Shown here piece by piece: positions 7,225 to 16,133 of a stretch of DNA of 26,582 nucleotides. A model generated the notes under the pieces. The model did no database searches. It saw only the letters and a program-made list of their open reading frames with translations, and had not been told where the DNA came from. The stretch spans positions 1 to 26,582 of IMG/VR virus record IMGVR_UViG_3300017782_000177. One strand, written 5' to 3'. How positions within the stretch are numbered: the first letter of the stretch is position 1; each line of letters starts with the position of its first letter. This DNA comes from a virus. Made by a program: the position numbers and the translations under genes.

Positions 7225-7581
7225 ATGTCAGATATCATTGAGATTAACGGAAAAGACATTCCATGCAGATTCGCCTTCTCAGCCATAAGAAAGTTTATGG
7301 CTGAGACTGGAGTTTCACTGGAAGACTTTGGAAAAGAATTTGGTCTTGACAAAGTGCAATCCATGGCAAAACATGGGTTCAATTGCGCTCGTCAGCTCAT
7401 AGGTGAAAAAGAGTTAAACGATCAAGAGGTAGAGAAGATCCTTGATAGTGATTTTAAATCAATGACCAAGGTCTTGGAGAAATTCACCGAAGATGTCAAA
7501 AAGCTTTTTCCTGAATCTGAACAACAGGGAAACCCAACAGGGGAAGCTCAACTGATTCCAGAAGCGTCTGGGAACGGCTGA
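7225..7581 (+). CDS. Tail assembly chaperone, short form (gpG-like)
   Basis: The 118-residue product is mostly helical (F-A-F-S-A-I-R-K-F-M-A-E-T-G-V-S-L-E-D-F near 16-35) and lies between tail tube and tape measure genes, the invariant position of the chaperone pair that coats the tape measure before tube polymerisation. The zero frame ends at 7581. A canonical slippery heptamer at 7527-7533 in the correct register allows some ribosomes to move to the -1 frame and make a longer product with the downstream segment. The C-terminal tail after residue 100 (low complexity) is the part replaced after shifting. Confidence 0.82.
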   Translation: MSDIIEINGKDIPCRFAFSAIRKFMAETGVSLEDFGKEFGLDKVQSMAKHGFNCARQLIGEKELNDQEVEKILDSDFKSMTKVLEKFTEDVKKLFPESEQQGNPTGEAQLIPEASGNG

Positions 7582-7865
7582 TCGCGTTATGTGCCCGTTT
7601 TGGGCTTTCCCTTACCGAGTTCTATGAAATGAATCCAGCTGAGTTTTCAGTTTGGATTAAGGAAAAGGAGGCTTTTGAGTCTGATCAGTTGGAGTTTGAG
7701 CTGTTACAGACCAGAATTATCTCCTTCTATGCTGCCGGTGGTCGCTTCAAAGATGTGAAGAGGCCAGAAGATATCATCGAGCTTAAGGCAGATAAGAGGA
7801 AACCAAAAAAGAAAGTGCCCACCATAGAAGAGGCAAAGAAAATATTGAACAGAGTTGGCCAATAA
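7521..7865 (+). CDS. T segment of the frameshifted tail assembly chaperone (gpGT-like)
   Basis: This is the -1 frame part of a fusion with the upstream chaperone. The frame is open from 7521 (after stops at 7512 and 7518) to the TAA ending at 7865. Read from the slip site it gives R-S-V-W-E-R-L-I-A-L-C-A-R-F-G-L-S-L-T-E-F-Y-E-M-N-P, the typical opening of chaperone T domains, where a tryptophan-containing helix is followed by G-L-S and an M-x-P-x-E-F turn. This conserved part lies upstream of the ATG at 7629, so independent initiation there would lose it; the fusion of about 213 residues is therefore the likely product. The C-terminal end is lysine-rich. The tape measure start overlaps its end. 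Confidence 0.82.
   Translation, partial: TTGKPNRGSSTDSRSVWERLIALCARFGLSLTEFYEMNPAEFSVWIKEKEAFESDQLEFELLQTRIISFYAAGGRFKDVKRPEDIIELKADKRKPKKKVPTIEEAKKILNRVGQ
7527..7533 (+). promoter_or_regulatory. -1 programmed frameshift slippery heptamer
   Basis: The sequence is G GGA AAC in the zero frame of the chaperone gene (codons CAG GGA AAC), exactly the X XXY YYZ form; lambda G-T uses G GGA AAG. It lies inside the only window (7521-7581) where both frames are open. A 5-bp hairpin (CCAGA 7558-7562, TCTGG 7567-7571) follows about 25 bases downstream and might stimulate slippage, though the spacing is longer than usual. Confidence 0.85.
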
Positions 7866-10014
7866 TCTTTCATCAATCAATATCGGATTCCATGTGAATC
7901 TGAAAGAGTTCCAGACGCAAATGCAGCGCGTAAGTAGCAGCATGAAGCGTACTGGTGATCAGATGAAGCAGATGGGCACTACTATGTCTACCTATCTGAC
8001 TGCTCCAATGTTGGCGCTTTCTGGTGTTTCTCTTCATCTTTGGGATACACAAGAACAGGCTCTTGCTCAGGTTAGAACAGGTCTTGAAAGTACAGGAGGG
8101 GCTGCAGGTAAAACATTGGAACAGCTCACCGAGCTAGCCAGTCAGATGCAGGATAAATCTCTATATGGCGATGAGAATATCCTGAAGAATGTCACTGCTC
8201 AGCTGCTCACCTTTACTAATATAGCGGGAGATCAGTTTGACAGAACCCAGCAAGCGGCACTAGATCTTGCCACTCGTTTAGGTGGAGACCTAAAGAGTGC
8301 AGCTATTCAATTGGGCAAAGCGTTGAATGATCCGGTCGCTAATCTTAGTGCACTCAGTAGATCTGGTATTCAATTTACAGATAGCCAAAAGGCTATGATC
8401 AATTCACTTTGGGAGGCTGGAGATGCTGCAGCTGCTCAGGGTCTGATTCTGGCAGAATTAGAAAAGCAATATGGTGGTTCTGCACAAGCGGCTGCAGAAG
8501 CTGGATTAGGTGGTTTTAAGCAATTGCAAAACTTAATCGGAGACCTAACGGAAGAAATTGGTGGTATCATTGCCAAGGCAATTTTGCCATTGGTTAGTCG
8601 ACTCAAAGAAGCTGTTAAATCATTACAAGCTCTTTCTCCAGAGGTTAAAGAAAAGATTGTTCTTTTCGGAGGTTTAGCGGCTGCCATTGGCCCGGCTCTA
8701 ATTGCCATTGGTTCTCTTACAAAGATCATGGGTTCTTTGGCCCTGGCAGGTGCTACCGTATCTGCTCCAATTCTTGCCATTGGTGCTGCAGTGGCGGGTG
8801 CTGCAGCTTTGATTATTAAGAACTGGCAGCCAATCAATGCATACTTTACAAGCGGTGAAGGTGCTCAGTTGTGGAATGGTATCAAGCAAGCAGCTGAAAG
8901 TGCCTGGCAAGGAATTCAGGTAGCCATTCAAGCTTTTGTGGGTCTTGTCAAAGTAATCTGGGATAAGTTCGGAACCGATATTCTTGCATTAGCCAGTGTT
9001 CAATTTCAGTCACTGGTCAATACAGTTACATCAGCACTTCAGATTATTGGAGATCTATTTTCCACTCTGTCTTACCTCCTTCAGGGGGATTGGGCCAATA
9101 TGTGGAAATCTCTTGGAAATGCCTTTATCACCTTCTATAACTGGATTGTGGGTATGGCAGGAAGTCTTGCCAAGGCTATTTTGTATCCAATACAAAAGAT
9201 TGCAGAGGGCGCTGGGTGGACGGGCTTGAGCGAAAAACTCGCTGAAGTAAGCCAGGGAATAGAATTCTTCACTGAGTTTATTAAGGCTAACAGATTTGAG
9301 GTTGATGGCGCTGAGAAATCTACCATCAATCTGTCTGATGCAATAGGTGGTTTGCAGGATCAAATTAGTGGTCTTTCAGATGAACCAATTAAAAGAGTGA
9401 CTACCTCTCTGGATCAAGCAGCGCGGTTAATTGAACCTGTTGTTCGGCTAAGGGTAAAAGCACCAAACTTAACGCCTGGTATTTCTCAAGATCAGGGCAT
9501 TCGGCAAGAAGTAGTTCCTGATGTTATTCCAACTGGAATAGATCAGTTTAAGGAGGAAACAGCTTTTCTGGAATCAAGGCTTCAAAATGTCGGGAATTCA
9601 CTCTCTAATTTGTTTGATGATGCTATTGCTGGTGTTGTAGATGGTGCTGGCGATATGACAGATGCCTTCCATAATTTCTTTACATCGCTACAAAAGGATA
9701 TCGCCCAGGCCATTGCAAAGTTTTTGGTATTAAGAACCCTCTCCGCTGCTTTCGGGATTGCTTCAGGAGGTACTGGTTTTCTGGGTGGAATACTTGGGGT
9801 TCCTGCATTTGCTTCTGGTGGTATTGTTACGGGGCCAACATTGGCCATGGTCGGTGAGGGTGGTGAAAGTGAAGCCATTCTTCCACTTTCAAAGCTTAGA
9901 GCATTAATAGGATCTAATGAAGGTGGTAATGTTCGCGTATCTGGTGAGTTTATGCTTTCTGGAGAAGTAGCGAAAGCCACTATTGAAAGATCAGATTACA
10001 GGAATTCGCGCTGA
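7855..10014 (+). CDS. Tape measure protein
   Basis: This 719-residue protein sets tail length and is ejected ahead of the DNA. The N-terminal third is helical and starts with the usual F-Q-T-Q-M-Q-R-V-S-S-S-M-K-R-T-G-D-Q-M block and M-S-T-Y-L-T-A-P; residues about 267-320 contain hydrophobic stretches (G-G-L-A-A-A-I-G-P-A-L-I-A-I-G and a later Ala/Ile-rich segment) that may cross the inner membrane during ejection. The end has the typical F-A-S-G-G-I-V-T-G-P-T-L-A-M-V-G-E-G-G-E motif. At the usual 1.5 angstrom per residue the tail would be near 110 nm (inference). The start is TTG at 7855 overlapping the chaperone; the next in-frame ATG at 7921 would delete the conserved first strand. Confidence 0.93.
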   Translation: MANNLSSINIGFHVNLKEFQTQMQRVSSSMKRTGDQMKQMGTTMSTYLTAPMLALSGVSLHLWDTQEQALAQVRTGLESTGGAAGKTLEQLTELASQMQDKSLYGDENILKNVTAQLLTFTNIAGDQFDRTQQAALDLATRLGGDLKSAAIQLGKALNDPVANLSALSRSGIQFTDSQKAMINSLWEAGDAAAAQGLILAELEKQYGGSAQAAAEAGLGGFKQLQNLIGDLTEEIGGIIAKAILPLVSRLKEAVKSLQALSPEVKEKIVLFGGLAAAIGPALIAIGSLTKIMGSLALAGATVSAPILAIGAAVAGAAALIIKNWQPINAYFTSGEGAQLWNGIKQAAESAWQGIQVAIQAFVGLVKVIWDKFGTDILALASVQFQSLVNTVTSALQIIGDLFSTLSYLLQGDWANMWKSLGNAFITFYNWIVGMAGSLAKAILYPIQKIAEGAGWTGLSEKLAEVSQGIEFFTEFIKANRFEVDGAEKSTINLSDAIGGLQDQISGLSDEPIKRVTTSLDQAARLIEPVVRLRVKAPNLTPGISQDQGIRQEVVPDVIPTGIDQFKEETAFLESRLQNVGNSLSNLFDDAIAGVVDGAGDMTDAFHNFFTSLQKDIAQAIAKFLVLRTLSAAFGIASGGTGFLGGILGVPAFASGGIVTGPTLAMVGEGGESEAILPLSKLRALIGSNEGGNVRVSGEFMLSGEVAKATIERSDYRNSR

Positions 10015-12377
10015 TGGGTCCAAAGTATCACAATGAATATTATGATCTCTTTGGAAATCTTCATCGATGGGAGATCTGGGATAAATTATTAACGCCATCT
10101 TCTCAATCTTTTGAGGTGGAAAGCTATGATGATGGCTTTACACTGGAAAGAGGTCAGGCAGGGGATAAGGTCTATGAGCCTATTATAAGAACTACTGGCA
10201 CAGTCAAGTGGAGGCTCTTTTCAACTAATGAGCTCAACTATTTGCAAGCTATTGCACAGGACCAAGAAGACCGATTCTTTATAAAGTATTACAAGAAGTC
10301 AAATCTTGAGTGGCAGGGAAATATTGTAGTTGATCTCATTCGGATTCCCAATCAACCAATTGAGCAGGGTTTGGAAGTTCAATTGGTGGCTCGTGATGGT
10401 TTGCAAAGACTCAAGGAGAATACATCGCCATTGACCTATGTCAGTGCCTTGAATTTGATCTTTAAGATGCTGAGAAACGTGGATACCGGTCCATTATTCG
10501 CGAATACAGATCCATTCATTCGAACGGCCATTCGTTGGTTCGAAGAAAGTATGGCATACGGTACCACACAAAATCCATTTGCACGGTGGACTGTAAATCC
10601 TGATAACACATTTAAAGATCCAGATAAGACTGAGTTTTATGATCACTATACCTGCCTGGAAAGAATGCTTTTGGCGTTTTCAGCCCAATTGGAAATGTCA
10701 GGTGGGTCGTGGCTTATAACCAATCATTCGGAAAAAGCTGATGGCACTATCAGAGAGCATATCTATCAGAGAAACTATTCACCGGGAGGAAATGATTTTC
10801 AGAATGAGTCTGGAATAATCAGTGCCGGAGTCATGGATTACCTGCCAACGACTGAAGGGAATCCAGTTTTTGTTGAATTTCTGGGGCCTCAGTGTAGCTA
10901 CACATACCGTCCAAAGCTGAAAAAAGCAGAAAGGGAGATAAAGTATGATGGTGGCACTCGTCTATGGTCAAGGACAAATTATGTGACCACTACGCAGTTC
11001 ATGACAGCTTCCATTACCGAATTGCCTTCTCAGGATAGCTTTATTCGAGTAGTGGGTAATTTCTATGTGAAAGCAAGAAGTGGTGTCGTTGCGAATGTGT
11101 ATAGAGAATATACAGTTACCCTCAAGCTGGTAGGAACAAATACTTGGTACTATAGCACGAATTCAGGTTGGGGAACAACGGCGGTGACAAGTAAGGTCAT
11201 TACAAGTTCAACTCAGATGCAGTTGAATATGGATATGTTTTTCAATGACGCTGTGAATATCGACACGGGTAACATACCTGGTTCAGGAACCTTATTCGTG
11301 GAAGTAGATCTCGCCTTTGTTTCGCAAAATGGAAATGGTCAAATTCCTCAGCTCATAACCATAGACATATTTAAAGCCACTGAGATATTTGTAGAGCATC
11401 TTCCAGAAGACATCACTAGGCTCAGGGATACTGTTATTTATGCCAAGGATCCAAGTTCGCAAAGTAGTGCTGTGGAGGTACTGCCAGATGCATATATAAC
11501 TGATGGCAGAGGAACTACCAACAATACTAAAATTCAGATTTGGACAGGCTCTCAATGGCAGGACAGCGTTGCTTGGCGTTTAGAAAACGCTGGTACACGA
11601 AGAAATATCGTGGCCTTTCAACTTGAGGAGTTGCTTCGGTTGTATAGTGTTCCAAGAGAGCTGCACACCGTACAAATGAATGGTAGTCTTAGTAGTCATG
11701 AAATGATACTTTGGGATTCAAAGTATTTCGCATTCACTCATTATGTCTATAAAACTGGAGAAGGACATATCTCTGGAGAGATCCATGAGCTCGCCCGGAT
11801 CACCACTGATTTTACAGTAGGAGAAATCACTGATATTCCACAGCAAGTCATGGCGGCAAAGATTGCTGGTCAGTCTATGCAGTATAGTTTACCTCCGGGG
11901 CTTGCATTGACATTTACCACAGCCAGCATAGCAGCAGGCACTTTGGATGCGGTTGATGTGCAGTCTTTGGGTTTTGATGGGCCAGTAGATGGGCAAAAGT
12001 TGATCATCGTGAACATGGCCACCATGGATGCAGAGGAAATAGAGTTGAGCGCGGATTTAAATTCAACTGATACATCGATCAGTTTTAATTCAGTGGCTTT
12101 TTCTGCCAACTATCCCGCAGGAAGCCTGATAATGATTCAGGCTCAAGAGCTGTCTAATCTGCTTGCGCGCAGATCATCAGGATTCTTGTGTGGATTGGCT
12201 CTTTCAGCCTCTAGAATTGGTTCAAGTCAAGATGCTCTTGAGCTTGACACTGCTTCTGGTGATGGTCGTTTTAATGGCCAATTGTCTGTGCCTAATATTC
12301 AGGAGAGCTCAGAGGCAGCTACTGGTGAATTATATGTGGATGGAGAAGGATTCATAAAGTTAAAAGAAGCACCATGA
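10014..12377 (+). CDS. Tail tip / distal tail hub protein
   Basis: This 787-residue protein follows the tape measure, where siphophages place the distal tail and tail-associated proteins. The N-terminal 130 residues (Y-H-N-E-Y-Y-D-L-F-G-N-L-H-R-W-E-I, later G-L-E-V-Q-L-V-A-R-D-G-L) look like the hub domain of Bacteroidota siphophage tail proteins, built on self versus reference-frame strands; the middle is beta-rich and the C-terminal 150 residues (after about 610) are Ala/Ser-rich with a repeated-strand character ending in L-Y-V-D-G-E-G-F-I-K-L, like the trailing end of a fibre shaft. No separate Dit gene is seen, so this protein may combine hub and tail-associated functions. It begins at a TGATG overlap with the tape measure. 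The family assignment comes mostly from position. Confidence 0.7.
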   Translation: MGPKYHNEYYDLFGNLHRWEIWDKLLTPSSQSFEVESYDDGFTLERGQAGDKVYEPIIRTTGTVKWRLFSTNELNYLQAIAQDQEDRFFIKYYKKSNLEWQGNIVVDLIRIPNQPIEQGLEVQLVARDGLQRLKENTSPLTYVSALNLIFKMLRNVDTGPLFANTDPFIRTAIRWFEESMAYGTTQNPFARWTVNPDNTFKDPDKTEFYDHYTCLERMLLAFSAQLEMSGGSWLITNHSEKADGTIREHIYQRNYSPGGNDFQNESGIISAGVMDYLPTTEGNPVFVEFLGPQCSYTYRPKLKKAEREIKYDGGTRLWSRTNYVTTTQFMTASITELPSQDSFIRVVGNFYVKARSGVVANVYREYTVTLKLVGTNTWYYSTNSGWGTTAVTSKVITSSTQMQLNMDMFFNDAVNIDTGNIPGSGTLFVEVDLAFVSQNGNGQIPQLITIDIFKATEIFVEHLPEDITRLRDTVIYAKDPSSQSSAVEVLPDAYITDGRGTTNNTKIQIWTGSQWQDSVAWRLENAGTRRNIVAFQLEELLRLYSVPRELHTVQMNGSLSSHEMILWDSKYFAFTHYVYKTGEGHISGEIHELARITTDFTVGEITDIPQQVMAAKIAGQSMQYSLPPGLALTFTTASIAAGTLDAVDVQSLGFDGPVDGQKLIIVNMATMDAEEIELSADLNSTDTSISFNSVAFSANYPAGSLIMIQAQELSNLLARRSSGFLCGLALSASRIGSSQDALELDTASGDGRFNGQLSVPNIQESSEAATGELYVDGEGFIKLKEAP

Positions 12378-13780
12378 TAGGATTGGGATTGAGAATAGGA
12401 GCAAAAAAATTAAGTGCTATATCCTTGGCTTGGAATAGGCTAATTGAAAGGGTTTTAAATGACTCAGGCGAAACAGTTGCATCACTAGCTGATGTTCACT
12501 CTCTCTTTTTTGAAGGGTGGGAAGACTTTGATTGGTTGTATATACCTGGAAACAGAAAAGCCTCCAAAGCCTACGCATTGATGCCAGAAGATGGGTCTGG
12601 AGATTTGGTCGTGAATAGAAACTCAAGTGCTTGGGAGCAAAGTGATGGAGGTGATCATCCTTATTACAAAGAGACGGCCAACCATGTACCGCGTCTTGAA
12701 TATGATGTTGATGGATCTTTTATTGGCCATAAAGTGGATACCTCTATTACTAATCTGCTTGAGAATAGCAAATTTGAAGATGCAGTTACCGGTTTAATTG
12801 ACGTAGATGCTGTGCTGCCAGATATTGGAGGTATATGGAATGAAGTTGCAGGTACAGATTCTTCACTTGTAGTATCGAATTCTGATGTAATCGATGGTGC
12901 GAAGTCTCTGGATATAAATCTTGACGATGGTAGAGCTTTCTGTCAGATTGCTATTCCAACCATGGATACAGGTGATACTTATAGAATTTCAGCCTTTGTA
13001 GAGTTTGATGGTGTGGCCAGTGTTAGAGATGTTTTATACCGAAATAGTGCGGTTGATTGTACATCTCAGCACTATCTCGATTATGCTTTAGTGGGTGCCA
13101 CAAATGTACCGTCTTCTGGATATCATCTTGTTTCATATATGATTCAAGCAAATATCGATGGAATAACAGGTAGGGAATTTAGGTTTGGGCTAGGTTGCAT
13201 ATCTCGAATAACAGCTGATGTCATTATTCATTCTGGCATCATCTCACTGGAGGATGTACCCAATCGGCCCATTCTTACATCTTTAGGTTTAACTGGCTCC
13301 CAAGTCGGCGAGATCACAAGTATTCAAGGTTCATCATTCCTGCCATCATCTTCTGGAACGGTAGTCTTCTGGGTGAAAGCCGCAGGGTATTATGAGCACA
13401 ATGCATATGTGGCAACATTTAGCTATGGTACATCATCTGCAAATCAAATTAGGGTCCGTGTAAAAAATGATAAACTTCAGTTAAATGTAAGGGCAGATGG
13501 TGGTTACAATCAAAGCTATTCAACATTATCATCGGGCTCTTTTCATCTATTTAAATGTGCAATTTCTTATGATGATTCGGCTCAAATTGTCAAGTGGGCT
13601 GTAAATGGTTCAGTGCTAAAAGTACACAACGGATCATTCAACGGATTTATTGGTGATCTAGATAAAATTAATGTAGGATCAAATCATTTAAATGGTGCTC
13701 AGGCTAATTTTAATCACTTGGTTTATGCAGCAAAAGCCGGCTTAAGCACAGATGCCGAAATGGAAAAATATACAACATGA
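12374..13780 (+). CDS. Tail fibre/minor tail protein with LamG-like C-terminal domain
   Basis: The 468-residue product has a short tail-attachment N-terminus, then a block around residues 80-135 with N-R-N-S-S-A and A-N-H-V-P-R-L-E-Y-D followed by T-S-I-T-N-L-L-E-N-S, which is the pattern shared by phage structural proteins with lectin-like domains. The centre looks like a carbohydrate-binding beta-sandwich (S-L-D-I-N-L-D-D-G through Y-R-I-S-A-F-V). The last 150 residues look like a concanavalin/LamG-type domain (G-T-V-V-F-W-V-K-A-A and L-S-T-D-A-E-M-E-K-Y at the end). A receptor-binding role is inferred. It starts in an ATGA overlap with the hub gene. Confidence 0.7.
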   Translation: MIGLGLRIGAKKLSAISLAWNRLIERVLNDSGETVASLADVHSLFFEGWEDFDWLYIPGNRKASKAYALMPEDGSGDLVVNRNSSAWEQSDGGDHPYYKETANHVPRLEYDVDGSFIGHKVDTSITNLLENSKFEDAVTGLIDVDAVLPDIGGIWNEVAGTDSSLVVSNSDVIDGAKSLDINLDDGRAFCQIAIPTMDTGDTYRISAFVEFDGVASVRDVLYRNSAVDCTSQHYLDYALVGATNVPSSGYHLVSYMIQANIDGITGREFRFGLGCISRITADVIIHSGIISLEDVPNRPILTSLGLTGSQVGEITSIQGSSFLPSSSGTVVFWVKAAGYYEHNAYVATFSYGTSSANQIRVRVKNDKLQLNVRADGGYNQSYSTLSSGSFHLFKCAISYDDSAQIVKWAVNGSVLKVHNGSFNGFIGDLDKINVGSNHLNGAQANFNHLVYAAKAGLSTDAEMEKYTT

Positions 13781-14037
13781 AAAAATTCATTTTTTTTAGT
13801 AAGTCTGAAATGACGCAATTCATTGAGTCATTGAAAACTCTAAATCCGCTCGTGCAAGATTATAGTCTAGCGGGTAGAAGTAGAAAACCCGAGATACAGG
13901 TTATGAATGGAGAAAGTATTGAAGTTCAACAGTGGTCGCCATGGTGGATAGATGTATTGGATGATAAATTAAATATTCCTGAAAACTATAACCAGGTATT
14001 TCCAAGTAGTCCACATCATACGGTGATAAGTCAATAA
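13777..14037 (+). CDS. Small protein between two fibre genes, unknown
   Basis: I do not recognise this 86-residue protein. It starts with MKKFIFF, which is not followed by enough hydrophobic residues for a clear signal peptide, and has a Trp-rich centre (Q-Q-W-S-P-W-W-I-D-V-L-D). It overlaps the preceding fibre gene by four bases (ATGA) and is 7 bases before the next fibre gene, so it belongs to the tail operon. A role as fibre adaptor or fibre chaperone would suit the position but nothing in the sequence proves it. Confidence 0.6.
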   Translation: MKKFIFFSKSEMTQFIESLKTLNPLVQDYSLAGRSRKPEIQVMNGESIEVQQWSPWWIDVLDDKLNIPENYNQVFPSSPHHTVISQ

Positions 14038-14044
14038 AGCAAAC

Positions 14045-15289
14045 ATGAACAACGCATTTGATAAGGCAAGTCTGTTTTTCATCCCTAGGTGGAGAAATGT
14101 ATTAAAGCCAATGGGTGTAAAGCCTCTGTCAAGTAAAGGTGTCTTGGTCTTGACGCGATCAGGAACTATTGGCACATACCTCAATTCATCTGGTAAGTAT
14201 GTAAATGAACCATTGGCAAACATGCCTCGATATTCAAATAATGGCAGCTGCCTGGAATTGTTGGTAGAAGGCAGATCTGAAAACACTTGCAAGAGTGCGG
14301 ATATCTACGATTTTGACTTGGCCAATGCTACTTTCAACCAAGTATCAGATTCACCTATAGATGCCATTCAAGGGGTGCAGCTCATTGAAAATATTGGCAC
14401 AGGAGTAGGGTACTTCTGTACCATGGTTGGCGACAAGTTCGTAAGTGGGCAGAATAACCTGGTGAGCTTTATGTATAAGCCATTGGCAGCTGGAGATACC
14501 AGGCATTTGAGTGTGATCTTGGCTGGGAATGGATCTGGAGAAGTCCGCTTGAATACAGTGACTAATACTTGGGTAGATTCATCGGATCAAGATATTGTTG
14601 CTGTCATTGCGCCAGAAGCCATTCCCAACAGTGGTGGCTGGTACAGGGCGGGAGTATTTGTAAATGCCACCTATACTGAAGCATCAGTTCGATATCGCTT
14701 GTATAATCCACTTGCAGGAAGCCTAGTATATGATGGAGATGGTGTTAGCGGTCTTCACTTACAAGGCCACAATATCACAACCGACACGGAGCTTACCAGT
14801 TACATTCCAAAGTATGATAATGATGGTGCTACAACTGTTGTTAGAGGGCAGGAAACTTTGGTTGTATCTGATCTTTTGACTGACTCATTGATCCGTAGTG
14901 GTGCTGGTACTGTTCAGATTCATTACAAAATGAGTGGATCATCTAATGACAATTTTTGGAGAATACGAGGTGCGTCTAATGATGATATGATTGCTCCGTC
15001 GGGTCAGGCTGTGGTATTTGAAAAAGATGGCTCCACTGAAAGTACTGTTGCTGCTGTACTTGCTTCAACCGGGATGAATATTTCCAATACAGTGATTGCC
15101 TGGGCTGATTCGAATGCGACTATTCACGCCAATAATTCGCTCATAGGGTCTGGAGCATTTACGGCTGCAGCTGATCTGACTGAAATCAGGATTCAGGGAA
15201 TTTCCGGAAAGACTTTTTCCCTTCTAAAGATGGCAGTGTGGCCATTTAAGATCATTGACTCGGCAGCTATGTCCATATCAAACCTGTAA
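14045..15289 (+). CDS. Second fibre-type structural protein with lectin-like domains
   Basis: The 414-residue product repeats the architecture of the protein encoded at 12374. Residues about 35-80 have the pattern L-T-R-S-G-T-I-G-T-Y ... A-N-M-P-R-Y ... L-E-L-L-V-E-G-R-S-E-N-T, which is the common opening of phage head/tail fibre proteins with an R-x-S...N-x-P-R...L-L-I-E-x-x-x-T-N signature. The middle is a beta-sandwich of carbohydrate-binding type (G-G-W-Y-R-A-G-V-F-V). The end, K-M-A-V-W-P-F-K-I-I-D-S-A-A-M, is the usual closing strand of LamG-like domains. Probable host-surface binding. It is the last structural gene before lysis. Confidence 0.7.
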   Translation: MNNAFDKASLFFIPRWRNVLKPMGVKPLSSKGVLVLTRSGTIGTYLNSSGKYVNEPLANMPRYSNNGSCLELLVEGRSENTCKSADIYDFDLANATFNQVSDSPIDAIQGVQLIENIGTGVGYFCTMVGDKFVSGQNNLVSFMYKPLAAGDTRHLSVILAGNGSGEVRLNTVTNTWVDSSDQDIVAVIAPEAIPNSGGWYRAGVFVNATYTEASVRYRLYNPLAGSLVYDGDGVSGLHLQGHNITTDTELTSYIPKYDNDGATTVVRGQETLVVSDLLTDSLIRSGAGTVQIHYKMSGSSNDNFWRIRGASNDDMIAPSGQAVVFEKDGSTESTVAAVLASTGMNISNTVIAWADSNATIHANNSLIGSGAFTAAADLTEIRIQGISGKTFSLLKMAVWPFKIIDSAAMSISNL

Positions 15290-15291
15290 AC

Positions 15292-15714
15292 ATGCAATGT
15301 TATAAGCCAGAGTTCTTTTCTATTAAGGAGCTAGTACATCCTCAAATTCTCAAAGCCATTGGTGCAACAAACTCGTGGATGCGGCTTGATGCCGATTGTT
15401 TGAGAGATCTGGATACCATTCGTAAAGCTTATGGCTCTGAGATCTATATCAATAAAGGAAGAAATGATAGCAGAGGGCTAAGACCTCCTAATGATTACGA
15501 TGGAAGTTTTTACTCTGTACACAAGCAAGGTAAAGCGTTCGATTTGGTACCTAAAGATGGAAATGTAGCAAAGCTTTTTGTTACAATAAAGATGTTAATC
15601 AAAGATGGAAAGTTGAAGAAATTTAATACGCTTGAAGATCTGGCGTTTACTCCTTCATGGGTCCATGTAGCCTGTATGAATCATGATCAGAAACCATATA
15701 TCATTAAGCCATGA
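15292..15714 (+). CDS. Endolysin, peptidase M15 family
   Basis: A 140-residue zinc peptidase predicted to cut the peptide part of murein. The M15 zinc motif S-x-H-x-x-G-x-A-x-D is intact (S75, H77, G80, A82, D84) and the third ligand is H125 in W-V-H-V. The usual general-base Glu a few residues before the last His is not obvious (the segment reads F-T-P-S-W-V-H); E115 may do the job. There is no signal peptide, so it needs the holin, encoded next. It is the first gene of the lysis cassette and starts two bases after the fibre gene stop. Confidence 0.85.
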   Translation: MQCYKPEFFSIKELVHPQILKAIGATNSWMRLDADCLRDLDTIRKAYGSEIYINKGRNDSRGLRPPNDYDGSFYSVHKQGKAFDLVPKDGNVAKLFVTIKMLIKDGKLKKFNTLEDLAFTPSWVHVACMNHDQKPYIIKP

Positions 15715-16133
15715 ACAAGGATGAAGGAATTATCTATTTAATGACCAAGCTTGGGGTTTGGATAGGGGTAATTATTAGCCCGATTATGCCAGTTATTGGC
15801 ACTGCCTTTATGGTCATTGGCTTAAATATAATCACTGGCGTAATGGCCTCTATAAAGCATAGGGATCAAGGGGATAAGTGGTGGCAAGTTTTGAGCTTGG
15901 ATAAGCTCTTTTGGGCGTTTACAAAATTCTTTATCTATTCCTTTGTGATCGTGGTTTCTTACAGCATTGAAAAAAATGTTATTCAATACGTTCCCTGGGT
16001 GCAGGTAATTTCAGGACTCATTACGGTTGTAGAGATCAAAAGTATCAGCGAAAATGTGAAGCGTATATATGGAATAGATTTACTCAATGGTATTAAACAT
16101 TATCTAAACAAAAAACCAAATAACGAAACATGA
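15711..16133 (+). CDS. Phage holin (Phage_holin_4 type)
   Basis: The 140-residue protein has three hydrophobic segments, about residues 14-46 (possibly two passes with a Pro turn), 67-86 and 92-108, and the pattern L-N-I-I-T-G-V-M-A-S-I-K-H-R-D followed later by V-E-I-K-S-I-S-E-N-V, which is typical of this holin family. It would form membrane lesions that let the M15 peptidase reach the murein. It overlaps the endolysin and spanin genes by four bases each (ATGA), forming a compact lysis operon. Confidence 0.88.
   Translation: MNKDEGIIYLMTKLGVWIGVIISPIMPVIGTAFMVIGLNIITGVMASIKHRDQGDKWWQVLSLDKLFWAFTKFFIYSFVIVVSYSIEKNVIQYVPWVQVISGLITVVEIKSISENVKRIYGIDLLNGIKHYLNKKPNNET

Noticed and set aside
7629-7865. 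Independent 78-residue gene starting at ATG 7629
   Set aside because: The conserved W-E-R-L-I-A-L...G-L-S part of the domain lies upstream of this ATG in the same frame without a start codon, which supports synthesis by frameshift.
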